Below are positions 50,261 through 61,340 of a DNA stretch of 64,000 nucleotides, piece after piece. A program made the translations under genes and the position numbers. Under the pieces are notes generated by a model. That model was not told the origin of the DNA. It did not search any database and saw only the letters and a program-made list of their open reading frames with translations. The DNA comes from Azadirachta indica (Eukaryota > Streptophyta > Magnoliopsida > Sapindales > Meliaceae): the NCBI GenBank assembly GCA_022749755.1, contig CM040451.1:9127871-9191870 (forward strand), read 5' to 3'. How positions within the stretch are numbered: position 1 is the first letter of the stretch; each line of letters opens with the position of its first letter.

Positions 50261-51200
50261 TGCGTCTAATTTCAATTAAGTCTTTTTACTTTTAATTATT
50301 TTAGATTCTTGTTACTATTTCAAAATTTGTTCATTTTACTCCTCATTTGCTGGCATTCTGGTTCCAAGAACAAAAGTTTATGGTTTCCGCAAATGGCTAG
50401 AGAGTATGCTTTTATACTCCATTTTCATGTTTTTAATGTTAAAACATGTCAACACCTAAAAAATAAAACTAAATTGTTTAAAAGAAAAAATAACTATTTA
50501 AAACAAATTAAATAACTTTAAGTACATTATTTAATGATAAATAATTTAAGTATAATCATATAGTAAAATTAAGATATTTAGAGGATTAATGTCTAGTCCA
50601 TGCATAAAGAGAAATGATTGATTTTAGTATAAAGTTATGAAAATATATAACTCTTTTCATTTTGAATTTCGATTAAACTTAATCCAGTCTTTTACATTAA
50701 ACTTTAACTTTTTAACTTATTAATATTATTTATGTTTTAAAAACACTAATAAAATTCTACTGAGGAGAAAAAATTATCCATGTTAATAGGATAAGAATAT
50801 ATATCCTATTATATTATTTTAGTATAGTCTTTTACGTACTTTTTGCAAAAAAAGAAAGATTTTAATAAAATATAGTTAGACTTCATCTTAATTTGAATGA
50901 ATCATTTTTTTTTTCAGAGAGGCAAATCCTAATATAGCTATGTGAGCTCTTTCTATGTGCCATACAAGACTTAAAAATAAGAAGAAGCTCTAAACAAAAT
51001 TTCATTCTAATTAATTCAAGATAAGAGAAAGAGTTATTGTTTCTTTTAGGTATCTCAATTCAAGTACCTATAAAAGGTACTATCCTTAAAAATAGTATCG
51101 TCCAATTTTATAATGATTATCAAATCTGTATCGATAGTTACAGTCGAGCTAGAACAATTATAGTGTGAAGTCTACCCAATGTTAGATATAAGAGGTACGC
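50261..51200. other. AT-rich intergenic DNA
   Basis: No gene, RNA or repeat I can support. It ends at the breakpoint of the third LTP copy. Confidence 0.45.
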
Positions 51201-51208
51201 AGATTTTT

Positions 51209-51307
51209 TTAGGTGCCGTTAGGGTTTGTTGGTAATATTGTGCTGCTGGCTTTGGTGACTAAGCCTACCACCAATAGGAGGAGCAATGCTTTGTTGAAGA
51301 AACTCAT
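51209..51307 (-). pseudogene. LTP-like gene, 5' relic (third copy)
   Basis: Only the signal-peptide end survives: MSFFNKALLLLLVVGLVTKA and about 12 more codons. The match to 43343 downward is then lost at about 51208 and the frame stops. Its upstream flank (51310-52260) still aligns with the upstream flank of the intact gene (43344-44110), in the same orientation. The copy therefore arose from a direct segmental duplication truncated inside the gene. Confidence 0.88.
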
Positions 51308-51309
51308 TG

Positions 51310-54300
51310 TGTTTTGTTTAATTTTTGGAATTATATTGATTTGTTCTTTGGAATTGTTTTTCTTGTTGCACACAACAAGGAGACTAATTGCATGGCTTTA
51401 CATAGAGAGCAAACAGAATATGCTAATGGAATAAAATTTAGAAAACGTACTCAATACCACACCCTACTTCTTTTAAAGCTATCTATATAAAAATATGATA
51501 AATTAATTTAATGCCCCCGGGAGTATGGATATATAAAGTTGATAAATTAATAACCTTGAGGCTACACCTAGATTTTGAGTTCGAGTAACAATTTCTCACT
51601 CTTATTCAAAATCTTTAAAAAATTAAAAAAATAAATTAATAATTTTTTATTTAATTTTTAGTTTTAGTTATACACGATGTTATTAACGAGATTATTCGAT
51701 AAAATTATGTTGTGTATTTGAATTACTTTTTATCATTATTATTATTATTATTTGCATCACCATTAATTGATTTTAAAATAAAACAATATAGAATTGTCTT
51801 TTAAATACCAACCATAAGTTTTGTCTAATTTGACACCAAAAAATTTTTTTTTGAATCCATTAATTAGTATTAATTAATAAAAAAATAAAGTATTAAAATG
51901 TACGAGATGATTTCATTTAATAGTCTCCTTGAATTGTTTCACCAAAATCTTTTTCAATATAAGAAAGTTGAAGTTAATTACTCAAATAGATTATATGTCA
52001 TAAAACATTAGAATAATATTGAGAGAGTCTATTTTTTAAAATTAATTGAATATCACCTATACATGACTCGAAACTTATTATTAGAGGTGGATGAAAGAAA
52101 ATTTTATAACTACTGATAATTAACTTTCATATGATTTTTTATAAATTAAAAAGTAATGTATATTAAAAAAAAAGAAAGAAAGGAAGGAAGAAAGGAAGGT
52201 ATATAGATTATATTTATTAATTTAATACCCTAGACTAAGTCTATTGAGTTTATAGTGCCTTCTAACCATGGAAATTGATCAACTATATACTATTCTTTAA
52301 TTTCCCTTTCATAATGCAACTTGAAGAATAATAGATGATGTGCTATACGTGTAAATATCAGCCATCTGTTATTAACAATAAACTTAATTTTGGCCTAAAT
52401 TTGCATTTAAATCCTAATTGTAGCCTTTATTAGCATTAAATCCTAGACTTAAGAGTATGTTTATTAATATATATAGTTTAAATACCATTATTTACGTTTT
52501 TAATTTCGATCTTAGATTTTTAGGGTTGAATAGTAATTTAATATGTATCATACATATAACATATTTGAGGAGATAATTTGAATCCTTGGAACACAAAAAG
52601 TTAAAATAATAATTATTCGGATCCAAGTGATAAACCCATCAATTAAAAAAGAGTTTATACACATAAATATTAAACAACTTAAATATTACTCTTTAGGCCT
52701 ATACTTTGAAACTTAAATTGTAAAATCTTGTTTTCACTTGGTAATATATTAAATAGCCTCAATACTACAAACACTTGTTCTTAACATACATATTTGTAGC
52801 CATCAAGCTAAAGCCTGATGCCTGCTGTAGTTGGTGAGATTTTTTACAAAATGTGGGTTTGAATTTTCAGAAAAAATTATAGGTAAATCTCCCTCTCATG
52901 AAAGGTAAATCACTGAGTATTGGTTGTAATACAATTATGTTTGTATTTTTCTAATTTCATCAGTAGAATTTCCACAAATTGCAGACAGAATTGCGAATAA
53001 ATTGTAAATAATAAATAAGATTGTAATACTAAAAATAAAAACATACATATTTGTAAACAATTAAAATATTATCGTTTAGACATTTATCTTCGAACTTAAT
53101 TAAGATATAAACACTCGCTTTTACTGAATAGTAAATATCATCACTACCTATATACAAATTATATTTAGAGATTTTATAAAGCTACATTCTTACAAATTCA
53201 AACATCAATAGTTAATTAGTGTTGCATCTAGAATTGCACTATATATTAAAAATAACAATAATAATAATAAAAAGTAATCACTTGAATTATTTTGAACATT
53301 ATTTTTTATAAAGATAATATTTGATTTTTATTTGTACTCTAAATTATTTTTTTATTTTGTAAATAATAATCGGAGGAAATTTTTAACAAGCAAATCTCAA
53401 GTAAATTATTTAAATTCACTTTTATATATAAAATGAGCTAATGCAAGTATTAAACATATTCTTCATTAATTATTTTAAAATTATTTTGATTTATTAATAT
53501 TATTTCAATTTCTATTCATCTCAAGTAATTAAATTATTGTCTTAGATAATGTAAAAAATATAAGAAATGTACTAGAGATTTGATTTAACTTAGTCTTTGT
53601 TCAATAGTACTATAGATCAATTATATTAAGTTTAAATGCTTTCTCATTGTGGAAATTGACTAGCTATACATATATCATATTCTTTTCCCTTTCTTTCAAT
53701 GCAATTTGAAGAAGAATAGATTTTGTACCATACTTCAACATTCATCACTTGCCCTTTACTAGCATTAAAACCTAATTAATTTTAGCCTAAATTTGATAAA
53801 TTATAGTAGTAATAGTAATAATGACTTTTAAAAAATTAAAATATATGACAATTTTATTCAATAGTCTCGCTGAAATTATTTCATTTCAAAAAATTTCTGC
53901 AACAGGAGAAAGTATAAACTCATTAATTTCTAAAATAGGTTGTTTCATGGGTCATTCATTCTAACTAAATTTAGATAATAGAATAAACTAATTTTTTTTA
54001 TTACATCTTCCAAATTAATTATTTAAGAGAATTTTATGGACTTTTTTCCTCAGATTTTTATCTAGATTCAACACATAAATTATTTAACTTAAGTCTACAT
54101 GTATATTTTCACTTTCAAAAGAAGATTTATAATGATTTTTTATTATTTTTATAAAAGAAAGTATTTGACCAATCTTAGAAAATTTTCATATCCATTTACG
54201 AAATTTTATATACAACTATGAATAATTGTCTTTACTTGTTATTGTTACTTAAACTCAAATGAAAACTTAAAGTGTCAAGCGTGCCCTAAACAATCAAAAC

Positions 54301-54480
54301 TACACTCAAGAGATGAATATTACCCACTAGACTTGACGTGAATATTAAGCAAAATAATTAATCAACTACATTTATAATAATTTTTTTTCTCTTTCGTCAT
54401 TCAACTTGAAGAAAAATAGTACTCTACATATAAGTTTTTCGACCATTCATTTCTTCTTTTCCTTAAACCTAATTTTAGCC
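51310..54480. repeat. Direct duplicate of the LTP upstream flank plus two repeat units
   Basis: It aligns in the same orientation with about 43344-47000. The unit junction phrase occurs at about 52301 and 53681, spacing 1380, inflated by the SINE at 52799. A third, weaker start is near 54381. A GAAAGAAAGG-type purine run lies at about 52171-52200. Confidence 0.65.
52799..53040 (+). mobile_element. SINE insertion with 15-bp target-site duplication
   Basis: ACATACATATTTGTA occurs exactly at 52784-52798 and again at 53041-53055, and only once at this place in related repeat units. The ~242-bp insert starts GCCATCAAGCTAAAGCC. It carries an A-box-like TAGTTGGTGAG and, about 30 bases on, a B-box-like GGTTTGAATTTTC, and it ends A-rich (CTAAAAATAAAA). 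These are the marks of a tRNA-derived SINE that retroposed into a repeat unit after the unit had been duplicated. Confidence 0.82.
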
Positions 54481-55190
54481 TAAATTTACATTTAAATCTT
54501 AATTCTAGTCTTTACTATCATTTAAACCTATGAGATGAGACTTTAGAATATGTTTAAAATTGTTTGTATTTCAACTTAAGTTTGAGAGCCAACAAATAAC
54601 ATATTCAACAAACACTAAATAAAGAGAGGGAAAAAATGTAATAGAATATATATATACTTGTAAGTATAAATGACTATGAAATTCGAAACTAAATTTTTTG
54701 ACATCATTAAGTAAGAAATTCAAAATTTCTAAATAGCTAGTGATTCTATCTGCAACAGTAGTGAATAAAAAATTATGTCATCTCGATTTCAAACAATTAA
54801 ACCCTATAAAATTTGTTCAATTTCAAATTGTTATTGATGTTGCAATAGATTAAGTTCCCTCACCTCCTTATATGAGAAAATAAAATAAAAAAAAATCCCA
54901 GGAGGAACGTAACGCAGTTTTAATAAAATATATATATATATCCTTTTAATTTGTAATTTAAATAAAATTTTATTTGAAAAGCTTTAAATAAGAAAATCTA
55001 ATGCAAACTCTTTAAATTCTCTTTTGTAAATCTAATTAATACAATCCCCAAACATTATTTTTCATTAATTATTTAAATTTTTTTCATAAATATTATCAAG
55101 ATTCTAATGATCATAAGTAATTAATTATTTTTATTATTTTCTTATAATTGAATTCAACTTATATATCAAAACTTTCCACTATCTTATTTT
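54481..55190. other. AT-rich DNA between repeat complex and foldback element
   Basis: No gene supported. It may hold further decayed pieces of the repeat unit. Confidence 0.4.
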
Positions 55191-55198
55191 TTAAATAA

Positions 55199-56205
55199 AG
55201 GAGTATTTCCACACAACTCCTTTGAAATTTGTGGAAATCCCTGTTTAATAGAAAGTTTGTGGAAAGGGACACAAACTTCCCTTATAAACAGTAAATTTAT
55301 CAAAATACCCTCAAATCATTTTTTTTAAAATTGCAAAACAAGATAAAGGACACAAACTTTCCTTATAAACAATAAACTTATCAAAATACCCCAATTCATT
55401 TTTTTAAAAATATAAAATAAGATTACTTTGGTTGGATTCGAATCTGTGACCTTAGTGAAAAAAAAAAAAACTGACACCTTCATCACTGCACCAAATATAT
55501 TTTAACAATATATTTTTTAATTTTTAATAAATAACCCTTTTGAAAATACATATATAATAATTTCTGTAATAATTAAAATTATTTTGTTATTATATAACTT
55601 ATAATTCAAAAATAATTTTATAATCATTAAAATTCTATATAATAACTGGAATTTAAAATTATTATCAAAATAATAATAATAAAATTTTCCTAAATAATTA
55701 TATTTTATTTTATTTAACAATTATTTAAGAATAATGTTTTAAAATTATTAGTGCTAATAATAATTTTAGAATAATTTTATTTTATAACATTTTAAATTTA
55801 TTTTCTTTATTAATTATTTAGGAATAATTTTATTATTATTTGATAATAATTTTAACTTCAAGTTATTATATAGAATTTTTTTTTAAATTATAAGTTTCAT
55901 AATAACAAAATGATTTTAATTATACGGAAATTATTATATACATATTTGCAAAAGGGTTATTTATTAAGAATTAAAAATATATAATAACAATGTATTTGAT
56001 TTTGTGGTTAAGGTATTAGTCTTTTTCGCTTAAGTCATAGGTTCGAATCTAACCAAAGTAATTTTATTTTACAATTTTTAAAAAAATGAATTTGGAGATA
56101 GTTTGACAAGTTTATTGTTTGTTGAGAAGTTTATGTCCTTTTCCACAATTTTCTACTAAACTGGAATTTCCACAAACCTCAGGGGAGGTACGTGTAAATA
56201 CCCCT
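55199..56205. mobile_element. Foldback element with 8-bp target duplication and tRNA-like boxes in both arms
   Basis: The 1007-bp palindromic element is flanked by TTAAATAA at 55191-55198 and 56206-56213. Termini are AGGAGTATTTCCAC at the left and AGGGGTATTTACAC reading inward from the right. The long arms share ordered blocks (TTTGTGGAAAT, ATAAACTT, TTCGAATC, CATATATAATAATTTC and its inverse). The left arm has an extra ~70-bp tandem duplication (GGACACAAACTT at about 55278 and 55349). Both arms contain an inverted B-box-like GGTTCGAATC/GATTCGAATC motif with an A-box-like partner. No coding sequence. Confidence 0.75.
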
Positions 56206-57737
56206 TTAAATAATAAATTATTTCTTCAGATTTGGAGGCACTTATTTTTGGGCCATTTTAGGCTTAAGCTGTAGCCCATGAAGAAAATAATAAGCTTATT
56301 TAAACAGTTTGGGTCTCAAGCCCGATACTAATAAATGAGGACAATTCTCTTGCATTGCATTGATGAAAGAATGGGCTTTGCTTAGCTCCCTTAATATTTA
56401 TAGGTTGATAAATTTTAATTTTATATCATATTTTTATTTTTATTTTCAGCAATGAAAAGTCCAACTGAATACATACAATTTTATTTTTAAAAAATTTTTG
56501 AGAAATAAAAAAGATTCTTGCTCAAAACTGATCTAAAAACCATATTCTTATTCATTCATTTTATTGTTTAGTTTATTTTTATTGAAATTAGTCGTGATTT
56601 AGTAAATTTCACAAAATACAAAATATTATCTAACTTATTTACAGTTAAAATACCAAAAAAAATAACTTTTAGTAGGCTACTAGATGATTTTTTTTTATTT
56701 ATGATCATTAATAATTAGATTCATAAATAATGTGTATTAATTAGTTTAAGATTAAAAATTTAAATTTCACTAATAAAATATTAAAATTTTGTCTCTATTA
56801 TTATTCAGATTTAAAATAGATAGAGAATATTAAACATGTCTCAGTTCACTTAACCTACGTAGAGGAACAATTTAAGAATGTTTATAATAAAATTATAAAT
56901 AAATAAAAAATCATTTTTTGGTTAGTAAAAAGTAAAAAGAGAAACTTAAAAAAAAAAGAAAATTGAATGTCATTTCAAATTATCTATCTAATAATTACAT
57001 GGTAAACTGAATGACATCAGAGAAGGTAAAAGATAGAGCAAAAAGAAAAAAAGTATAATTAAGAGTCGTTGATGCCATGAAAGGTTGTAAGAAAATTAAA
57101 AATTAAAATTAAAATTAAAAGCAAAGTCTTTAAGAATCCCATGTAATCATAAATTCTTATGACAGCTTAAAGCCCATTAACTCTTTACTAGGATTTTATC
57201 TTATGTAAGCAGATTTCTCTCTTTTTATTTTAAAAAATAAACTAATTTTTTAAAAATAGTTATTTAATTATAGAATAAATGTCCTTTTTGGATAATTTTA
57301 TTATAAACAAAATTTCAACATACAATTTTTATGATAAGATTACAGTATATTCAAATATACCAAATATACTGTACGTTCTTTTATTTTTATTTGTAAATAA
57401 CTTAATTGCAATCAGCGTTCGAAGGTCTCTAATTATATTTTTAAGGTTGAATTTCTTTCTTTTGGGTATTGTGAACATAAATTTTTATAGGAAACGTAAG
57501 AGTAAGAATACGTACAAGAAATACATGATTATAAAATTAGGGTATTATAATCATAGTAATGCAAAATTATTTAATATATATATATATAACATAAAATATG
57601 CATGGAAAGAAAAGAGGGACTAAGTTGTTCCTTCCACCCATCTTCCTTAATTTATTCCCCCATGGCCTACACTATCTAACTGCTTCTCAATAAGATCTTA
57701 AAAGTGCTTTTTTATTATTTTTTTAATTCTCCCATCA

Positions 57738-57740
<3 letters not shown>

Positions 57741-57778
<38 letters not shown>
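57741..57778. repeat. (CT)n microsatellite
   Basis: Perfect CT run of about 38 bases. Confidence 0.93.
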
Positions 57779-57779
<1 letters not shown>

Positions 57780-59119
57780 AGTGCAAATACAATAAGTTAC
57801 TAATAAATAATACAAATATTAAATAAATAACTTTTTTTTTTGTGCTCAAATTATAAATTTTTTATTTTGCTTGCTGAGGTTATTATTATAAATTTGGGCC
57901 CAGATATTGTACACCTGATTTGATGGGTTGAAGGGTGGACCCTTTCATAATGCATTGATTCTTACTTGGAATTCAATTATTCTTCTAAAGTATTATTATT
58001 AGAATCTCTATTCATATTTCATTCAATTTCAAGCCATTTACCCAATAATAAGTAGTAGAAATTATAAATTTTCATAAAGAACAAAGTATGGCCAAGCACA
58101 AGCACATAAATATTGACTATTTTTTCCTACTCATTTTATTTTGTTTCTTATGAGACAGAGACATATTAATTGTTAATTAATTAGTTTAATAATTATTTTG
58201 TTTTTATTTTATAATCAAGCATAAGAGAACCCACATTAAGTGGACCAAAACCATCTAATTTTGTTAAGACATTCTATAAAATTTTGTATTTTTATACTCA
58301 TGATCATATTTATCCTTATAAACGGCACATATTGTAAATAATTTATTAAATAAATATCATCGTATCATATTTGAGTTGATAAAATTTAACCCAATCAATT
58401 TTTTTTTGTATTTAATTTGTTATAAATTATATAAAATAATTAGTTAAATTGTATTTATTTAATGGCAAGTGTTAATTAATCAAAATAATAAAATTTAATC
58501 ACTTTGAATTAAAAAATTTTCTCACACGTAAAATTTCTATCCTCACAAATTTCTCATCTGTTTGTGAAATTTTTAATCTTTACGAGATAGGAAGGGGAAT
58601 TTTACCTACACAAAGTGAAAAAAATAAAAAAAATTTATATTTTTATGCAATTAAAAAGTAAGGATCCTTTCCAATCTAGACTATGCTCTAAATAGCTAAT
58701 CTACTTTATAAGTCTATACTCAAATAAGATGAAAAAAAAAAAAAACGAAATGAATTAAATATACAATGCAAATGGTGTACTATTAAGCAACAGTGGCTCA
58801 TCCTCGTAGCATCATTAATGAAATTAGTTAAAAAAAAAAAATGAACCACTCATCTTGAACCGTGTGTAAGTGAGGAGTGAGTGAGAAATTGTTTGACTTG
58901 AAAATTAAAAAAAAAAAAATGGAATAATTACAAATTTTATAGATGAAAAGATTTGACTGGAAAACATAATTGGCCAATTGGGTTATAGGAGACAGCATAT
59001 ATAATTAATTATATATAAATTAATCCACACCGCTTTTGTTGATAATCATCTTAAACAAGCAAGCAAAGAGAATTTGATTATATAGAAATGATTAGATAAA
59101 AGAGAGAAGAAGATGTGGG

Positions 59120-59146
59120 CAACAACAACAACAACAACAACAACAA
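59120..59146. repeat. (CAA)n microsatellite
   Basis: Perfect CAA trinucleotide run of about nine units, followed by imperfect units. Confidence 0.9.
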
Positions 59147-59390
59147 AAACAACAAACATTTAACACAATTAGCACAAAAATTTGCTCACATAAAACACAA
59201 TATTACTATATTTATATAATGTTTAGATATCAAGAGTTTGTGATTTTTGTAGTAGACTTTGATCATTCTTTGTTTCCCAAAACATGATCAAGAAAAAATC
59301 TAACAAATGTTGCCCTGCTTTCTTGCTTTGCCCCCCTCACTCAAAATCTAAAAGCAAAAACACAAACGCATGGTGGTCAAGTCAAAATCC

Positions 59391-59392
<2 letters not shown>

Positions 59393-59420
<28 letters not shown>
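59393..59420. repeat. (TA)n microsatellite
   Basis: Perfect TA run. A similar run occurs at about 59891-59910. Confidence 0.9.
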
Positions 59421-59424
<4 letters not shown>

Positions 59425-61109
59425 GATTGTGTCTCTTGTATTTATTTATTTTTGTCATTCTTATTAATATGGGTTTAATGTAAAGAAGATCATTAATTAT
59501 GTCTAATTATCATTATTAATCATCATTAGTGACACTTACAAGCTTTCTTTTTCATAAATTCTTCTTGTTCTCATTCAACATTCAAACATAATTGATTATA
59601 ATTTATACAACATATGGGCTCCACTTCCTCACTAAATGTCATCTTGTTCTGAAACTTGTCTGTGTTATACTAATTTTAATTTATTATTATTATTATAATT
59701 AATTATACTAAGCCAATCTTAGTTATTTTATATTTAGACACACATATATACAAGTAAGGTAAGTGTAGCTTTCAACGAGATTAAGAAACTTAGATTTGTT
59801 AACAAACATTACGCCGAATATCTTGTTTACTAATTAGCATATCTAATAAGATACGTATACGTCTTGTGTGTTTGATATGCATAATTTAAATATATATATA
59901 TATATATATAAATCACATGTCTTTAACTCCAGACTTTATATAAATTTCTAATTATATATATATATAAATATAATATGTAATATTAAAAGGATGAGGTGAT
60001 AATTAATATTTGAATTAAAAGATATAATTAATAAAGGCTAGAGAAGGAAATTGATTAACGAAGCTCATTGATATGTGTTGGTATAAATGATTTAGGCAAA
60101 TTAAATACATGATAGTGGTAATTAAGGTAATGGGGTTTGGTATATCCCAAACATCCTCAAGAGAGGGAAATGTTTTAAAGTTGTTTTTGTCTTTCTTCCT
60201 GTTATTGAGGAAAGGTGTCTTACTAAACGAGGTAATATAGATTATGCACATTCAAATTTTATTAATTTTAGTAGTAAAAAGAAAAATCATATGTAATAAG
60301 ATTTTTATAGAACACAATTAATACAAAAAATAAAATAAAATACAATAAAAGCGTTTTGATATCTAAAATTGAAGGAAACAATCTATATTCAAATGTTATT
60401 GTAAATTAATATATTTCACTCCTATATTTTTTTATTTAAAAAAATTATATTTGTCAATTAAAAACTATTCGTGGCATTCTTTTTTTGTGAAAATACAATT
60501 TCATTTTTCAATCAATATTATTATTGAAATAAATCAATGTAATTAGCAGTCCTTTCAGCAAAAAAAAAAAAAAAGAAATCAATGTAGTTGAAATTGATGT
60601 TGAGACAATAATTTAGGGTAGAGTCAAGATGTATAAAAATTTAAGATATATTGATAATTTTTCTGAACTTTTTATGATTGTTTATCTCTTTTATTATAAA
60701 TCCTAATTATTTTTGTTGTAATTTTTAATTTTATCTATTATATTCAAAAATCAATTTAAAAGTTAAAAATTTTCAAAAAAAAAAAAATTGAACACCTTTA
60801 GCTGCTGTAATATGACCCATTTTTTGTAATATAAATAATTAATATTAAAATAGCGAGAATTGTAAACTTTTCACTTGTAACATATAAAGATTTGAAAAAT
60901 AGCAAATTTCATTCAAAATAACAACGTAAACTTTTGCAAATTAATAGAGTTAGACTATATTCAGTTTAAGGTTTTCGGTTTCTAAATAAATTTACGATAT
61001 AATATATTTGTACATGAAATTAATTGTAAAAAGTTATTTATTTTAATTTGAACCCAAGATAAATTAAATTAAAAAATGATTTTTATTTTTTTTAAAAAAA
61101 AAAAGGAAA

Positions 61110-61340
61110 AGAAAATGGTGGTGGGAGTGGATATGTGACGTAGAGGTAGAGGTCGCGTCAAAGAAAGGTGGTGGGAGTGGGAATAGAAATGGGGGCTCGC
61201 CCAAATTTTTTAATGGGTCCCACAAATCTAAGCGCTGAGCTGTTGCTTTTTTTGACATCTCTCACTTTTCTTTCTCCAACCTTTCTCTGTCATAGCTATA
61301 AACTAGCTGTTTTCTTCACGATTCATTTTCATTGCATTTA
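61110..61340 (+). promoter_or_regulatory. Promoter-like patch without a recognised gene
   Basis: The only GC-richer stretch in the last 8 kb. GGTGGTGGGAGTGG occurs twice, about 50 bases apart (near 61119 and 61167), with GTGACG, GGGTCCCAC and then a CTATAAAC box near 61299 followed by a CT/TTC-rich leader-like sequence. No convincing frame follows. It could drive a non-coding RNA or a lost gene. Confidence 0.3.

Larger units (their letters stand above)
56214..61090. other. AT-rich intergenic DNA
   Basis: No protein gene or RNA gene supported. The longest open frame (57279-57623, 114 codons) is Ile/Asn/Lys/Tyr-rich low-complexity sequence typical of chance frames in AT-rich DNA. Confidence 0.5.

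Noticed and set aside
38740..54480. CRISPR-like or satellite array
   Set aside because: The repeats are about 1 kb, diverged and few; neither CRISPR nor a true satellite, and the DNA is plant nuclear.
55430..55480. Possible tRNA gene (B-box-like GATTCGAATC)
   Set aside because: No cloverleaf can be drawn, and the motif is part of a foldback element's arms.
57279..57623. 114-codon + strand frame
   Set aside because: Ile/Asn/Lys/Tyr-rich, no motif; typical chance frame in very AT-rich DNA.
57600..57680. miR482-like sequence near TTCCTTCCACCCATCTTCC
   Set aside because: The match to remembered miR482 sequences is weak, and no foldback arm is seen nearby.
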